DNA of 64,000 nucleotides, taken from positions 1 through 64,000 of the IMG/VR virus record IMGVR_UViG_3300024264_000013; one strand, 5' to 3'. The position numbers and the translations under genes were made by a program. This stretch comes from a virus. Positions within the stretch are counted from its first letter, which is position 1, and each line of letters starts with the position of its first letter. The notes below the pieces were generated by a model. That model had not been told where the DNA came from, did not search any database, and saw only the letters and a program-made list of their open reading frames with translations. Of the stretch, positions 8,322 through 15,759 are shown one piece after another.

Positions 8322-8570
8322 ATGATACTAAGAGAAATATTTTACTTTGACAAAGAAACACTTGAGCCTGTAGAAGACAAACGTTATTCTGCTAAAGACG
8401 ACCAGTCACCAGTAGACTTTGATTCAACACGTAAAACTCGACTCACACTTCGCCAAATTAATCGTGCAAGATTAGCCGCAGAGGTACATAAAGAAGAGCA
8501 AGCAAAAGACTTGCATTTTGTAAGACAAATGTACGGCATAGCGGCAAACGCAGAGGCCGGCGGAGTATGA
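8322..8570 (+). CDS. Small prohead-core-position protein, 82 aa
   Basis: An 82-residue basic, helical protein with a conserved-looking centre (RKTRLTLRQINRARLAAEVH, residues ~37-56). In T4 the genes between 20 and 21 are prohead core genes 67 and 68. This one occupies the position of 67, but I see no decisive sequence match, so the assignment is positional. A late promoter ends 5 nt before the ATG and there is no Shine-Dalgarno, so translation may be leaderless or coupled to gp20. The next gene starts 3 nt after its stop. Confidence 0.75.
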   Translation: MILREIFYFDKETLEPVEDKRYSAKDDQSPVDFDSTRKTRLTLRQINRARLAAEVHKEEQAKDLHFVRQMYGIAANAEAGGV

Positions 8571-8573
8571 TAA

Positions 8574-9176
8574 TTGAGTATAGCCTTTGTATTAGGTAAC
8601 GGTATAAGCCGTCGCCAAATCCCATTAGAACCACTTAGAAAATTTGGAACTATATATGCTTGTAATGCAGTATATAGAGAATTCAAACCTGACTATTTAA
8701 TTGCTGTTGATACTAAAATGGTCAACGAAATTGTTCAATACAGATATCAGAAAGAAGGTCAAGTATGGACAAATTATAACAAGTCTTACGAAAAATACAG
8801 TGGATTAAATTATTTTGAACCTAGCAAAGGATGGAGTAGTGGACCAACTGCACTTGATTTTGCAAGTAGTCACGGACATAAAACAATATACATATTAGGC
8901 TTTGATTATCAAGGAATAGGCCCTGAGCACAAAAGAGTAAATAATTTATACAGTGGTACACCTAATTACAAGCGTGAACACGATACATCAACGTATTACG
9001 GCAATTGGTTACGCCAAACGACTACTGTTTTTCAGAAAAATACCGAAAAAAGATATATAAGAGTGTTAGGACACGAAAACGGATTTATTCCAGAGCCTTT
9101 TGCTAACTTTGGAAATATTTCTCACATAACATCGGAAGATTTAGTAAAATCTTTCAATTTTTCGTTGAATCCTTAA
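8574..9176 (+). CDS. MptE/DUF115-like nucleotide-binding-fold protein, 200 aa
   Basis: Starts at TTG 8574 with a GGAG site just before; no ATG is available in frame near this point. The N-terminus IAFVLGNGISRRQIPLEPL and the following NAVYREFKPDYLIAVDTKMV resemble the Rossmann-like core of MptE/DUF115-type proteins and some glycosyltransferase-related families: a glycine loop then a PDY..AVD motif. A second block, SSGPTALDFASSHGHKTIYI then LGFDYQG, would complete the fold. Catalytic activity is not established. It sits inside the capsid assembly cluster although it is not a known T4 core gene. A hairpin after the stop may terminate some transcripts before the next promoter. Confidence 0.65.
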   Translation: MSIAFVLGNGISRRQIPLEPLRKFGTIYACNAVYREFKPDYLIAVDTKMVNEIVQYRYQKEGQVWTNYNKSYEKYSGLNYFEPSKGWSSGPTALDFASSHGHKTIYILGFDYQGIGPEHKRVNNLYSGTPNYKREHDTSTYYGNWLRQTTTVFQKNTEKRYIRVLGHENGFIPEPFANFGNISHITSEDLVKSFNFSLNP

Positions 9177-9178
9177 AA

Positions 9179-9199
9179 AAGGCTCATTTTGAGCCTATA
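9179..9199 (+). terminator. Hairpin, possible weak terminator
   Basis: GGCTCA (9181-9186) and TGAGCC (9190-9195) form a stem with a TTT loop, extended by flanking A-T pairs, immediately after the stop at 9176. The downstream sequence TATATC lacks a strong T-run. Confidence 0.45.
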
Positions 9200-9215
9200 T
9201 CTACGTACTTTTCTG

Positions 9216-9223
9216 TATAAATA
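9216..9223 (+). promoter_or_regulatory. Late promoter TATAAATA
   Basis: A perfect match to the T4 late -10 TATAAATA, located 58 nt before the ATG at 9282. A GGAGAC ribosome site follows. It probably drives the core-protease-scaffold-capsid cluster. Confidence 0.75.
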
Positions 9224-9281
9224 GTAAATATTAATGACAGCCTTACCGTAAGGTAATTTTATTTTAATCAGGAGACAAAAA

Positions 9282-10292
9282 ATGGCAGATCTAAACAAGT
9301 TCGAGAATATGCTCGAAAAACTAGTCAATGAAGATCGTGCTGGAGCAGAAGAATTGTTCCACGAGATCGTAGTTGAAAAATCAAGAGAAATTTATGAAAA
9401 CCTACTAGAAAATGATCTAGAGGAAACTGACAAAGAAGTAGACGAGTCTAGTAAAGACGAAGATGCTAATGAGTCTACAGATGAAGAAACTAAAGAATCT
9501 TCAGATGATGAAGACACTAAAGAGTCAGCAGACGAAGACTTAGACGAAGCAACTGACGAAGAAGTTGATGAGTCAAGCGACGATGAAGAAACCAAAGAAG
9601 GTTTTGACATGAACGAATTCGAAGTTGAACCAATGCCAGAAGCAGATCCAGCAGACGATATGATGGCTGATTTGGAAATGGGTGACGATGAAGAAGGTGA
9701 AGACGATGCTCCAGAAGGAGACGAAGACCTAGAAGATCGTATGGTAGACTTAGAAAAAGAATTAGACGACTTACGTCAACAGTTTAATGACGAAATGGGC
9801 GACGGCGGCGACGAAGGTGACGACGAAGACGCAGGCGACATGGGTGATATGGCTGATGACGAAGCAGATGACGAAGCAGAAGAAGAGTCATTTGATCTTG
9901 GCGTAGAAGAAGCGACAGACGAAGAAGTAGACGAAGCATCGAAAGATGAAGAAGTTGCAGAAAAGTCTGAAACTGAAACAATGCGTGAGTATGTTGAAAA
10001 AGTAACTGCAAGTATGGGCGACAATGGTGCAAACACTAAGTCAACTGTAGCAGGTGCTAACAACATGGGCGGAACATCTAGTAACTTAGTTGCTGGCGGT
10101 GAAGCAGACTCAAAAGGTACAACTGGTGGCTTAGCGGCAAACTCAAGTAAAGAAGATAACATGGGTAACATCAACGTACCAGGTGGTAAAGCATCGAAAA
10201 GCATGAAAGCACAGCCAAAAGGCCACGGCGCAGAAAAGAAAAGCGCAGGCGAAACTGCTGACAATAAAAAATCTACTATTGGCAGTAAATAA
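9282..10292 (+). CDS. Highly acidic prohead core-type protein, 336 aa
   Basis: The first ~45 residues are a helical domain (MADLNKFENMLEKLVNEDRA). Residues ~45-220 are an extreme Asp/Glu/Ser repeat region made of variants of ATDEEVDESS and DDEETKES. A predicted coiled coil sits within it (LEDRMVDLEKELDDLRQQF, residues ~151-169). The C-terminal ~100 residues are Gly/Ser/Asn/Lys-rich and basic at the end. Position between gp20 and gp21 and the composition suit a prohead core or internal head protein in the role of T4 gp67/gp68. Many Glu-containing sites could be cut by gp21. Specific homology is not proven. Confidence 0.75.
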   Translation: MADLNKFENMLEKLVNEDRAGAEELFHEIVVEKSREIYENLLENDLEETDKEVDESSKDEDANESTDEETKESSDDEDTKESADEDLDEATDEEVDESSDDEETKEGFDMNEFEVEPMPEADPADDMMADLEMGDDEEGEDDAPEGDEDLEDRMVDLEKELDDLRQQFNDEMGDGGDEGDDEDAGDMGDMADDEADDEAEEESFDLGVEEATDEEVDEASKDEEVAEKSETETMREYVEKVTASMGDNGANTKSTVAGANNMGGTSSNLVAGGEADSKGTTGGLAANSSKEDNMGNINVPGGKASKSMKAQPKGHGAEKKSAGETADNKKSTIGSK

Positions 10293-10308
10293 TTAGGAGT
10301 AGAAGGCA

Positions 10309-10935
10309 ATGAATCTACTAAGCGAGAATTTGACATTCGACCAGGCTAAAATGGTTGTTGAGTCAACTGAAAACTCAAATGGAGGCAAAGATCTTTATTT
10401 AAAAGGTATTTGTATTCAAGGCGGAGTACGCAATGCAAATGAGCGTGTTTATCCTGTAAATGAGATTGGAAGGGCTGTCAAAACTCTCAATGATCAAATT
10501 GGGACTGGTTATTCAGTTCTCGGCGAAGTTGATCATCCTGAAGGCCTAAATATTAACCTTGATCGTGTTTCACATATGATAACAGATATGTGGATGGAAG
10601 ACAACAACGGTTATGGCAAAATGAAAATTTTACCGACCCCGATGGGACAATTAGTTAAAACAATGCTAGAAAGCGGAGTTAAACTAGGAGTTTCATCGCG
10701 TGGTTCGGGTGAAGTTAATGAGTCCGGCGATGTGTCGGGCTTTGAAATAATCACTGTGGACGTTGTGGCTCAGCCTAGCGCCCCTGGTGCATATCCAACA
10801 CCAATTTATGAACATCTTATGAATGCACGTGGGGGAATGAAGGCATATGAATTAGCACAGGCAACAAAACAAGACGACAAGGCACAAAAGTATCTTAAGG
10901 AATCGTTGATTAACATAATCAACAAACTCCAGTGA
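10309..10935 (+). CDS. 21: Prohead core maturation protease gp21
   Basis: A 208-residue serine protease of the T4 gp21 / herpesvirus assemblin-like family. It cleaves scaffold and capsid proteins after Glu during head maturation. The catalytic His lies in GEVDHPEG (H76) and the nucleophile in KLGVSSRGSG (S129 or S130). The N-terminal block YLKGICIQGGVRNANERVYP (residues ~30-49) is typical of the family. The region QPSAPGAYP (~155-163) is also typical. Good AGGAG ribosome site at 10296. It is followed by gp22 after 16 bp, as in T4. Confidence 0.93.
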   Translation: MNLLSENLTFDQAKMVVESTENSNGGKDLYLKGICIQGGVRNANERVYPVNEIGRAVKTLNDQIGTGYSVLGEVDHPEGLNINLDRVSHMITDMWMEDNNGYGKMKILPTPMGQLVKTMLESGVKLGVSSRGSGEVNESGDVSGFEIITVDVVAQPSAPGAYPTPIYEHLMNARGGMKAYELAQATKQDDKAQKYLKESLINIINKLQ

Positions 10936-10951
10936 AACTAGGAGAAAAAGT

Positions 10952-12040
10952 ATGATAGATGCACTGAAAACACTCTTTGAAAACGATGTAGTTACTCAAG
11001 AAGTCAGAGCACAAATTGAAGAGGCTTGGGAAGGCAAGATTCGCGAAAACAAGCAGGCTGTAACGGCTGAATTGCGCGAAGAATTTGCTCAAAAGTACGA
11101 ACATGACAAAGCAACAATGGTGGAAGCCATTGATACTATGCTTAATGATCGTCTTGGAAGTGAAATTGCCGAGTTTGCAGAAGACCGCAAACAACTAGCA
11201 GAAGCCAAAGCAAAGTATGCTGTTAAGTTGAAAGAAAATGGAGACTTAATGAAAGCGTTTGTTATGGACCAACTAGGTAAAGAAGTCACTGAATTGCACG
11301 AAGACCAAAAGAAAATGGCAAGTAATTTTGCTAAACTAGAGGAATTTGTTGTAGAGGCTCTATCTAAAGAAATCGCAGAGTTCTTTGAAGATAAGAAAGA
11401 TCTAGCCGAGACTAAAGTACGTTTAGTACGCGAGGCTAAGAAACATTTCAATAAAGTGAAAACTTCATTTATTGAGAAAAGTGCAAAATTAGTATCCGAA
11501 ACAGTAAGTAAGAACTTGAATAAAGAGATTACTGCACTTAAAGAAGATATTAATGTTGCAAGAGAAAATGACTTCGGTCGTAAATTATTCGAATCTTTCG
11601 CAAGTGAGTATGCAAATAGTTACTTGAACGAAAAGAGCGAAACTTCAAAACTTCTAAAAATTGTAGATCTAAAAGATAAGCAAGTTGAAGAAGCGAAAGC
11701 ACAAGCGGTTAAGGCTATTGAATTAGCAGAAGCGAAAGCAACTGAAATCAAGAGAATTAACGAAAACGCAGAGCGAAACAAAGTAATAAACGGTTTGATT
11801 GCGCCATTAAGCAAAGATCAGCGTGAAATTATGACAGACTTACTGGAATCTGTTCAAACGAAGAAACTTAGTGATTCGTTTAACAAGTACCTACCAGCAG
11901 TTATTGATGGTAATGCTCCAGCGAAGAAGAAGGCAAAACTAGTAGAAGGCACAGAAATCACAGGCAATAGAACAACTAATATTAGTAGTAAAGCAGACGA
12001 GAATGTAGTTGACATTAGACGTCTTGCTGGATTAAATTGA
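10952..12040 (+). CDS. 22: Prohead scaffold protein gp22
   Basis: A 362-residue, almost entirely helical and highly charged protein, as expected for the major scaffolding core of T4-like proheads. Three recurring units carry EI.EF.EDRK/EDKKDLAE-type motifs (residues ~65-150). The C-terminal third contains ERNKVINGLIAPLSKDQREI and MTDLLESVQTKKLSDSFNKY, which match the conserved gp22 C-terminal region. It would be degraded by gp21 after shell assembly. AGGAG ribosome site before the ATG; the gap to gp23 is 12 bp. Confidence 0.9.
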   Translation: MIDALKTLFENDVVTQEVRAQIEEAWEGKIRENKQAVTAELREEFAQKYEHDKATMVEAIDTMLNDRLGSEIAEFAEDRKQLAEAKAKYAVKLKENGDLMKAFVMDQLGKEVTELHEDQKKMASNFAKLEEFVVEALSKEIAEFFEDKKDLAETKVRLVREAKKHFNKVKTSFIEKSAKLVSETVSKNLNKEITALKEDINVARENDFGRKLFESFASEYANSYLNEKSETSKLLKIVDLKDKQVEEAKAQAVKAIELAEAKATEIKRINENAERNKVINGLIAPLSKDQREIMTDLLESVQTKKLSDSFNKYLPAVIDGNAPAKKKAKLVEGTEITGNRTTNISSKADENVVDIRRLAGLN

Positions 12041-12052
12041 TAGGAGATAATT

Positions 12053-13225
12053 ATGTCAGAACTACTCGAAAGCCGCTGGCAGGAGACTAAAACTGCATTG
12101 TTGGAAGGCCTAAGCGGAACAAAAAAATCCGTTATGGGTGCAACTTTGGAAAATACTAGAAAGTATTTGTCAGAGACTGCAACAGCAGGTAGTACTTCAG
12201 CCGGTAACGTAGCAACTCTTAACAGAGTTATTTTACCAGTAATTCGTCGTGTAATGCCAACGGTAATTGCAAACGAATTAGTTGGCGTACAGCCAATGAC
12301 TGGTCCAGTGGGTCAAATCCACACACTAAGAGTCCGTTATTCGGACACTTTTAATGCAGGTGCATCAGGTGCAACTGCAGGTGAAGAAGCACTTTCACCA
12401 TTCAAGATTGCTGAGTCTTACTCAGGTGCAACAGACGGCAAAGCGGCAGCAACCGCGGCGCAAGAAGGTAGTGCCGGTAACAAACTAAGCATCCAGATCC
12501 TAAAACAAACTGTTGAAGCGAAAACTCGTAAGTTGAGTGCTCGTTGGACGTTTGAAGCGGCTCAGGACGCTCAGTCACAGCATGGTATCGATGTTGAAGC
12601 AGAAATCATGGCGGCATTAGCCCAAGAGATTACTGCTGAGATCGACCAAGAAGTTCTTGCTTCACTAAGAACACTTAGTGGTACAGCCGTTGAAACATAC
12701 GACCAAGCCGCAGTAAGTGGTACAGCAACTTTTGTTGGTGATGAGCATGCCGCGTTGGCAGTTCAAATTAACAGAGCGGCTAACTTAATCGCACAGCGTA
12801 CAAGACGTGGTGCTGGTAACTATGCAGTGGTAAGTCCATTTGCATTAACAGTACTTCAGTCTGCAACAACTTCAGCGTTCGCAAGAACAACTGAAGGTTC
12901 GTTCGAAGCACCAACAAACACTAAGTTTGTAGGTACATTGAACAACGCTATGAAAGTATATGTAGATACATATGCTGGCGATAGTACAGCAGTACTAGTA
13001 GGTTACAAAGGTTCATCTGAATCAGATGCACCAGCGTTCTACTGCCCATACATTCCATTAATGAGTAGTGGTGTTGTAATGGATCCGGATACATTTGAGC
13101 CAGTAGTGTCATTCATGACACGTTACGGCTATGTTGAACTATCCAACACAGCGTCTTCACTTGGTAATGCAGGTGACTACCTAGCGAATGTAGCGATTAC
13201 AAACGGTAACGTATCATTTAGTTAA
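12053..13225 (+). CDS. 23: Major capsid protein gp23
   Basis: The 390-residue HK97-fold major capsid protein. Recognisable gp23 segments: VILPVIRRVMPTVIANELVG (residues ~65-84), VQPMTGPVGQIHTLRVRYS, KTRKLSARWTFEAAQDAQSQ and the C-terminal DPDTFEPVVSFMTRYGYVE. A likely gp21 cleavage site is L39-S40-E41, before TATAGSTSAG. The protein is much shorter than T4 gp23 (521 aa), consistent with a reduced insertion domain in marine relatives. It holds the only GCAGC pentamer I found in the window (12446-12450). A strong terminator follows the stop. Confidence 0.95.
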   Translation: MSELLESRWQETKTALLEGLSGTKKSVMGATLENTRKYLSETATAGSTSAGNVATLNRVILPVIRRVMPTVIANELVGVQPMTGPVGQIHTLRVRYSDTFNAGASGATAGEEALSPFKIAESYSGATDGKAAATAAQEGSAGNKLSIQILKQTVEAKTRKLSARWTFEAAQDAQSQHGIDVEAEIMAALAQEITAEIDQEVLASLRTLSGTAVETYDQAAVSGTATFVGDEHAALAVQINRAANLIAQRTRRGAGNYAVVSPFALTVLQSATTSAFARTTEGSFEAPTNTKFVGTLNNAMKVYVDTYAGDSTAVLVGYKGSSESDAPAFYCPYIPLMSSGVVMDPDTFEPVVSFMTRYGYVELSNTASSLGNAGDYLANVAITNGNVSFS

Positions 13226-13245
13226 TAGGTATTTTACAAAATTAG

Positions 13246-13274
13246 AAATAGGGCCTACGGGCCCTATTTTTTTG
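13246..13274 (+). terminator. Rho-independent terminator after gp23
   Basis: AAATAGGGCC (13246-13255) pairs perfectly with GGCCCTATTT (13260-13269) around a TACG tetraloop and is followed by a T-run. A classic intrinsic terminator closing the capsid operon. Confidence 0.93.
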
Positions 13275-13275
13275 A

Positions 13276-13283
13276 CTAAATAT
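13276..13283 (+). promoter_or_regulatory. Late-promoter-like element CTAAATAT
   Basis: CTAAATAT directly follows the gp23 terminator and precedes the 50-codon gene at 13356 by about 70 nt. It has the same first-base C variant as the element at 276. Confidence 0.4.
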
Positions 13284-13355
13284 TAGTACGTTCATCCTAA
13301 GGGACGGAAGTAGCATAAGCGAAGGAACGCACTTAACTGTAAAAGGAAGAGTGTT

Positions 13356-13508
13356 ATGAATCACAGAGACTTCGAAGCGGCTCGTAAAAAGATCCAAACG
13401 AAATTAGCACACAAAGCGATACATCGCAAACAGATGGAAAGACCACTGTCAAGACCACGTGCTGAAAAGAACATACTTAGTACAGACCCAAGATTACAAA
13501 AAATTTAA
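13356..13508 (+). CDS. Small basic protein, 50 aa
   Basis: ATG 13356 follows an AGGAAGAG ribosome site. The product is strongly basic and probably helical (MNHRDFEAARKKIQTKLAHK at the start; C-terminus STDPRLQKI). I do not recognise a family. It is flanked by terminator and promoter on the left and by a sigma70-type promoter on the right, so it looks like a single-gene transcript. Basic charge could mean nucleic-acid binding (inference). Its leader (13285-13350) is purine-rich with two related segments, GGGACGGAAG and GAAGGAACG. Confidence 0.65.
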   Translation: MNHRDFEAARKKIQTKLAHKAIHRKQMERPLSRPRAEKNILSTDPRLQKI

Positions 13509-13527
13509 TATTTTGGTAAAAAAAAGG

Positions 13528-13556
13528 TTGACTTTATATATAAAGTCTGTTATATT
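13528..13556 (+). promoter_or_regulatory. Sigma70-type promoter of the structured RNA
   Basis: TTGACT (13528-13533), a 17-nt spacer and TATATT (13551-13556) give 5/6 matches to each consensus hexamer. The predicted start near 13563 coincides with the 5' strand of the closing stem of the RNA that follows. This is unlike the ATAAATA late elements around it. Confidence 0.75.
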
Positions 13557-13562
13557 AAGTAC

Positions 13563-13809
13563 ATAAGCAACAGAAGAGTAATTAACTTTTGTTTATAGTG
13601 CAAGGAAGAGGCCTTTACCAGAAGGGTCTAACTTGACTGTCCAGGGGTGGTACCCAGGCTTGGTAGTAGAAATACGCTGAGTCACATCGCATTAACCCGC
13701 GGGGATAGGTTGTACGGTTTAGAAATGGTATTTCGGTCCGTACTTGTAGGTGTACCCAAGTCCTACCTATTTTGCTTATATTTTAAAAAGGCACTTCGGT
13801 GTCTTTTTT
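13563..13809 (+). ncRNA. Putative structured phage ncRNA, about 250 nt
   Basis: No ORF fits this stretch. It starts just after a sigma70-type promoter and ends in a TTCG-loop terminator. The ends pair perfectly: ATAAGCAA (13563-13570) with TTGCTTAT (13772-13779). Internal helices: CAGAAG/CTTTTG (13571-13576 / 13586-13591); an 8-bp hairpin 13609-13616 / 13622-13629 with a 5-nt loop; GGG/CCC at 13645-13655; GTACGG/CCGTAC (13712-13717 / 13738-13743); ATAGGT/ACCTAT (13705-13710 / 13765-13770). CTTGG/CCAAG (13659-13663 / 13756-13760) would cross the last helix and make a pseudoknot. I see no match to tmRNA, RNase P, 6S, tRNA or a riboswitch class I know. Function unknown. Confidence 0.72.
13785..13809 (+). 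terminator. Rho-independent terminator of the ncRNA
   Basis: AAAAAGGCAC (13785-13794) and GTGTCTTTTT (13799-13808) form a 10-bp stem (one G-T pair) capped by TTCG, with the T-run in the 3' arm. A canonical UUCG-type terminator. Confidence 0.93.
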
Positions 13810-13840
13810 CTTGACAAATTTTCCTATATACTTTTATTTG

Positions 13841-13848
13841 ATAAATAC
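13841..13848 (+). promoter_or_regulatory. Late promoter ATAAATAC
   Basis: GATAAATAC lies about 85 nt before the ATG at 13933, downstream of the ncRNA terminator. The leader (13855-13920) contains a possible TGCAG/CTGCG stem and an AAGGAG ribosome site. Confidence 0.65.
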
Positions 13849-13932
13849 TTGTGTCGATAATCGTGCCGTGCAAGCGGACTTATGCAGAATTGACCCACTG
13901 CGTATTACTTAGAACGTAACAAGGAGAAACAA

Positions 13933-14382
13933 ATGGGAAGACCATTAAACAAAAGAAACTTTGGTGCGCCAACAGCAGGTGGATCAGAGATTAAAGTAAA
14001 TTTTCATAACGGAACAGCAGTTAAAGAGGGCTATATTGTAAAACAAAAAGGCTCTAAGAGATTTGTGTGTGAAGAAATTGGTACAGGTGGCGAATTTACT
14101 TGTACACTAACAACTGGTAAATTACCAGCGGCATTAGCGGCAGGCGAAATGTCAATTTCAGTACAAGGTAATGATGCAGAAACTTATGGTGTAAGTAAAA
14201 TTACAGGTCGTAAAGTTACTGTTGCTTCACCGAGTGCAACTGGTACTAACGTATTAGCAGGAACATCATTAGCATTCCAAATGGGTGCCGCGGCAAGTGC
14301 CGGCGTTGTACGCATGGAAGAAGCAGGCGATGACAACACACTAGTTGGAACTGATGACGACGACTTTACAGAAGACGCATAA
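13933..14382 (+). CDS. Small virion protein, MGRPLNKRNFG family, 149 aa
   Basis: Beta-rich protein starting MGRPLNKRNFGAPTAGGSEI, with an acidic, disordered C-terminus (DDNTLVGTDDDDFTEDA). The next gene encodes a paralogue with a near-identical start. I recall similar MGRP-starting proteins annotated as virion structural proteins in marine T4-like phages, but the exact role (capsid decoration or fibre accessory) is not known to me. A strong AAGGAG site precedes the ATG; the downstream paralogue follows after 8 bp. Confidence 0.75.
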   Translation: MGRPLNKRNFGAPTAGGSEIKVNFHNGTAVKEGYIVKQKGSKRFVCEEIGTGGEFTCTLTTGKLPAALAAGEMSISVQGNDAETYGVSKITGRKVTVASPSATGTNVLAGTSLAFQMGAAASAGVVRMEEAGDDNTLVGTDDDDFTEDA

Positions 14383-14390
14383 GGAATAAC

Positions 14391-14753
14391 ATGGGTAGAC
14401 CAGTCAATAAAAAGAACTTTGGAGCAACTGGCGTTGATGCCACACCAACAATACCAATTCGATTTCATGATGGATCAAATTTAATTGAAGGTAAGGTAGT
14501 AAGTCAACGTGGTAACGGTAAATTCCTTTGTTCAAATGATGCTGGAAATATTACAAGAATCTGTCGTTTGGTGAATGAAATTTCACCGAACGCACAGTTC
14601 GAAGCATCGTTAATTGGTATTGCTCCAGGAAGTAGTCCAAAGGTTATAAAGAAGATACATAACAGAACAGCAGTTGATTGGGATGGCAATCGATATACAT
14701 GGGAATGTCAAGATGATTCTACAGAATCATTAATGATATTAACTGCTATCTAA
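14391..14753 (+). CDS. Paralogue of the MGRP small virion protein, 120 aa
   Basis: Starts MGRPVNKKNFGATGVDATPT and shares with the upstream protein the block IPIRFHDGSNLIEGKVVSQR (compare IKVNFHNGTAVKEGYIVKQK). The C-terminal half differs (NRTAVDWDGNRYTWECQDDS) and lacks the acidic tail. The pair probably arose by tandem duplication. Structural role inferred from context only. AAGGA ribosome site before the ATG. Confidence 0.75.
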   Translation: MGRPVNKKNFGATGVDATPTIPIRFHDGSNLIEGKVVSQRGNGKFLCSNDAGNITRICRLVNEISPNAQFEASLIGIAPGSSPKVIKKIHNRTAVDWDGNRYTWECQDDSTESLMILTAI

Positions 14754-14769
14754 AGATGGAAATGAGTAA

Positions 14770-15747
14770 ATGAGCGCAAGTGTAGTAAGTATACCAAATA
14801 ATGATTATATTATTAAAGTAACTCCTGGTGGACAAATTACTTTTGATACAGGACCGTTACAGGGAGATGTTGTTTTTACAGGTAACATTACAGTTGGTGG
14901 TTCACAAACAATAGTTAATTCAACTAACCTAGATGTACAAGATAATATTATTACAGCAAATTACGGTGAAACTGGTTCTGGTATAACTTTAAATAAATCA
15001 GGACTGCGTATGGATAGAGGACTGTTAACAGATGCAGAATTTGTATTTGTTGAAACTATGCAATGGACTAATCCGTTAACTGATACACTAATAGACGGTG
15101 GATTTGTTTTTCAAAATATTGCAAATAGTTTAGTCGGTATTCAAACAAATAGTATTACTACAAGAGGCGGAGACTTGTATCTTATTAATGAAGGTACAGG
15201 AGTGATTAGTGTAACAGGTACTAATAACTACGAAGGTAGTGTAACTGATGACGATCATATTCCTAATAAAAAATATGTTGACGATGAAATTGTTACAGCA
15301 TTAACAAGTACATTCCAAAGACGTATTGAAGAAGGTAGTACTAGTAAATCATTTGTTGAAGTAAGAGATCGAGAAGTTTCGGGCGTACAAAGTGTTATTA
15401 ACTTTGACCTTGACGGTGTTAATGTTGGTAAAGTATTTGCTGACAGAACAGAACTACAAGATTTAAGAATTCAAGATAATATGATTGAAACATTAGTTTC
15501 AGATTCAGATTTAATTTTATCAGCACCTGGTACTGGAGGTATTAAGGTACTTGATAATATGACACTAACATCAACTCCTGCGATTGATGATGCATTAGCA
15601 GATCCAGCAGGTCCAGCAGACGGATTAAAACTTTATGTTAAAACTCCGGAAACAGGCGGTACAGGTTTATTTTTTAAACATGCTAACGCTACTACTGGAG
15701 AAATAATAAGTAGAAAGAATGCTCTATTATTGAGCATGTTATTTTAA
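14770..15747 (+). CDS. Fibre-like structural protein, 325 aa
   Basis: Beta-rich protein with fibre-type repeats: N-terminal VVFTGNITVGGSQTIVNSTN (residues ~34-53), mid IPNKKYVDDEIVTALTS (~166-182), and IQDNMIETLVSDSDLILSAP (~234-253), which is a version of the NxIxTxxSNxDLxLxAxGTG repeat found in the large fibres downstream. It is probably a short tail fibre or a fibre segment. The N-terminal modules of the giant fibres are absent. It begins 16 bp after the preceding gene and belongs to the same transcript. Confidence 0.7.
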   Translation: MSASVVSIPNNDYIIKVTPGGQITFDTGPLQGDVVFTGNITVGGSQTIVNSTNLDVQDNIITANYGETGSGITLNKSGLRMDRGLLTDAEFVFVETMQWTNPLTDTLIDGGFVFQNIANSLVGIQTNSITTRGGDLYLINEGTGVISVTGTNNYEGSVTDDDHIPNKKYVDDEIVTALTSTFQRRIEEGSTSKSFVEVRDREVSGVQSVINFDLDGVNVGKVFADRTELQDLRIQDNMIETLVSDSDLILSAPGTGGIKVLDNMTLTSTPAIDDALADPAGPADGLKLYVKTPETGGTGLFFKHANATTGEIISRKNALLLSMLF

Positions 15748-15759
15748 GGAAAGAGAAAT

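Noticed and set aside
13644-13655. GGGGTGGTACCC resembles the T-box antiterminator core GGGTGGTACC
   Set aside because: The rest of a T-box (stem I, specifier loop, downstream aminoacyl or amino-acid gene) is absent, and the local GGG...CCC hairpin explains the match.
13563-13809. tmRNA, RNase P RNA or 6S RNA for the structured region
   Set aside because: No tRNA-like ends, tag ORF, RNase P GAGGAAAGTCC motif or 6S-like single long hairpin is visible.
13811-13840. TTGACA at 13811-13816 as a -35 for a second sigma70 promoter
   Set aside because: No acceptable -10 lies 16-18 nt downstream; the closest hexamers are TTATTT and TATTTG. The late element at 13841 is a better promoter.
14391-14753. 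Diversity-generating retroelement template/variable repeats among duplicated small genes and fibres
   Set aside because: No reverse transcriptase is visible, and paralogue differences are spread over all bases rather than confined to adenine positions.
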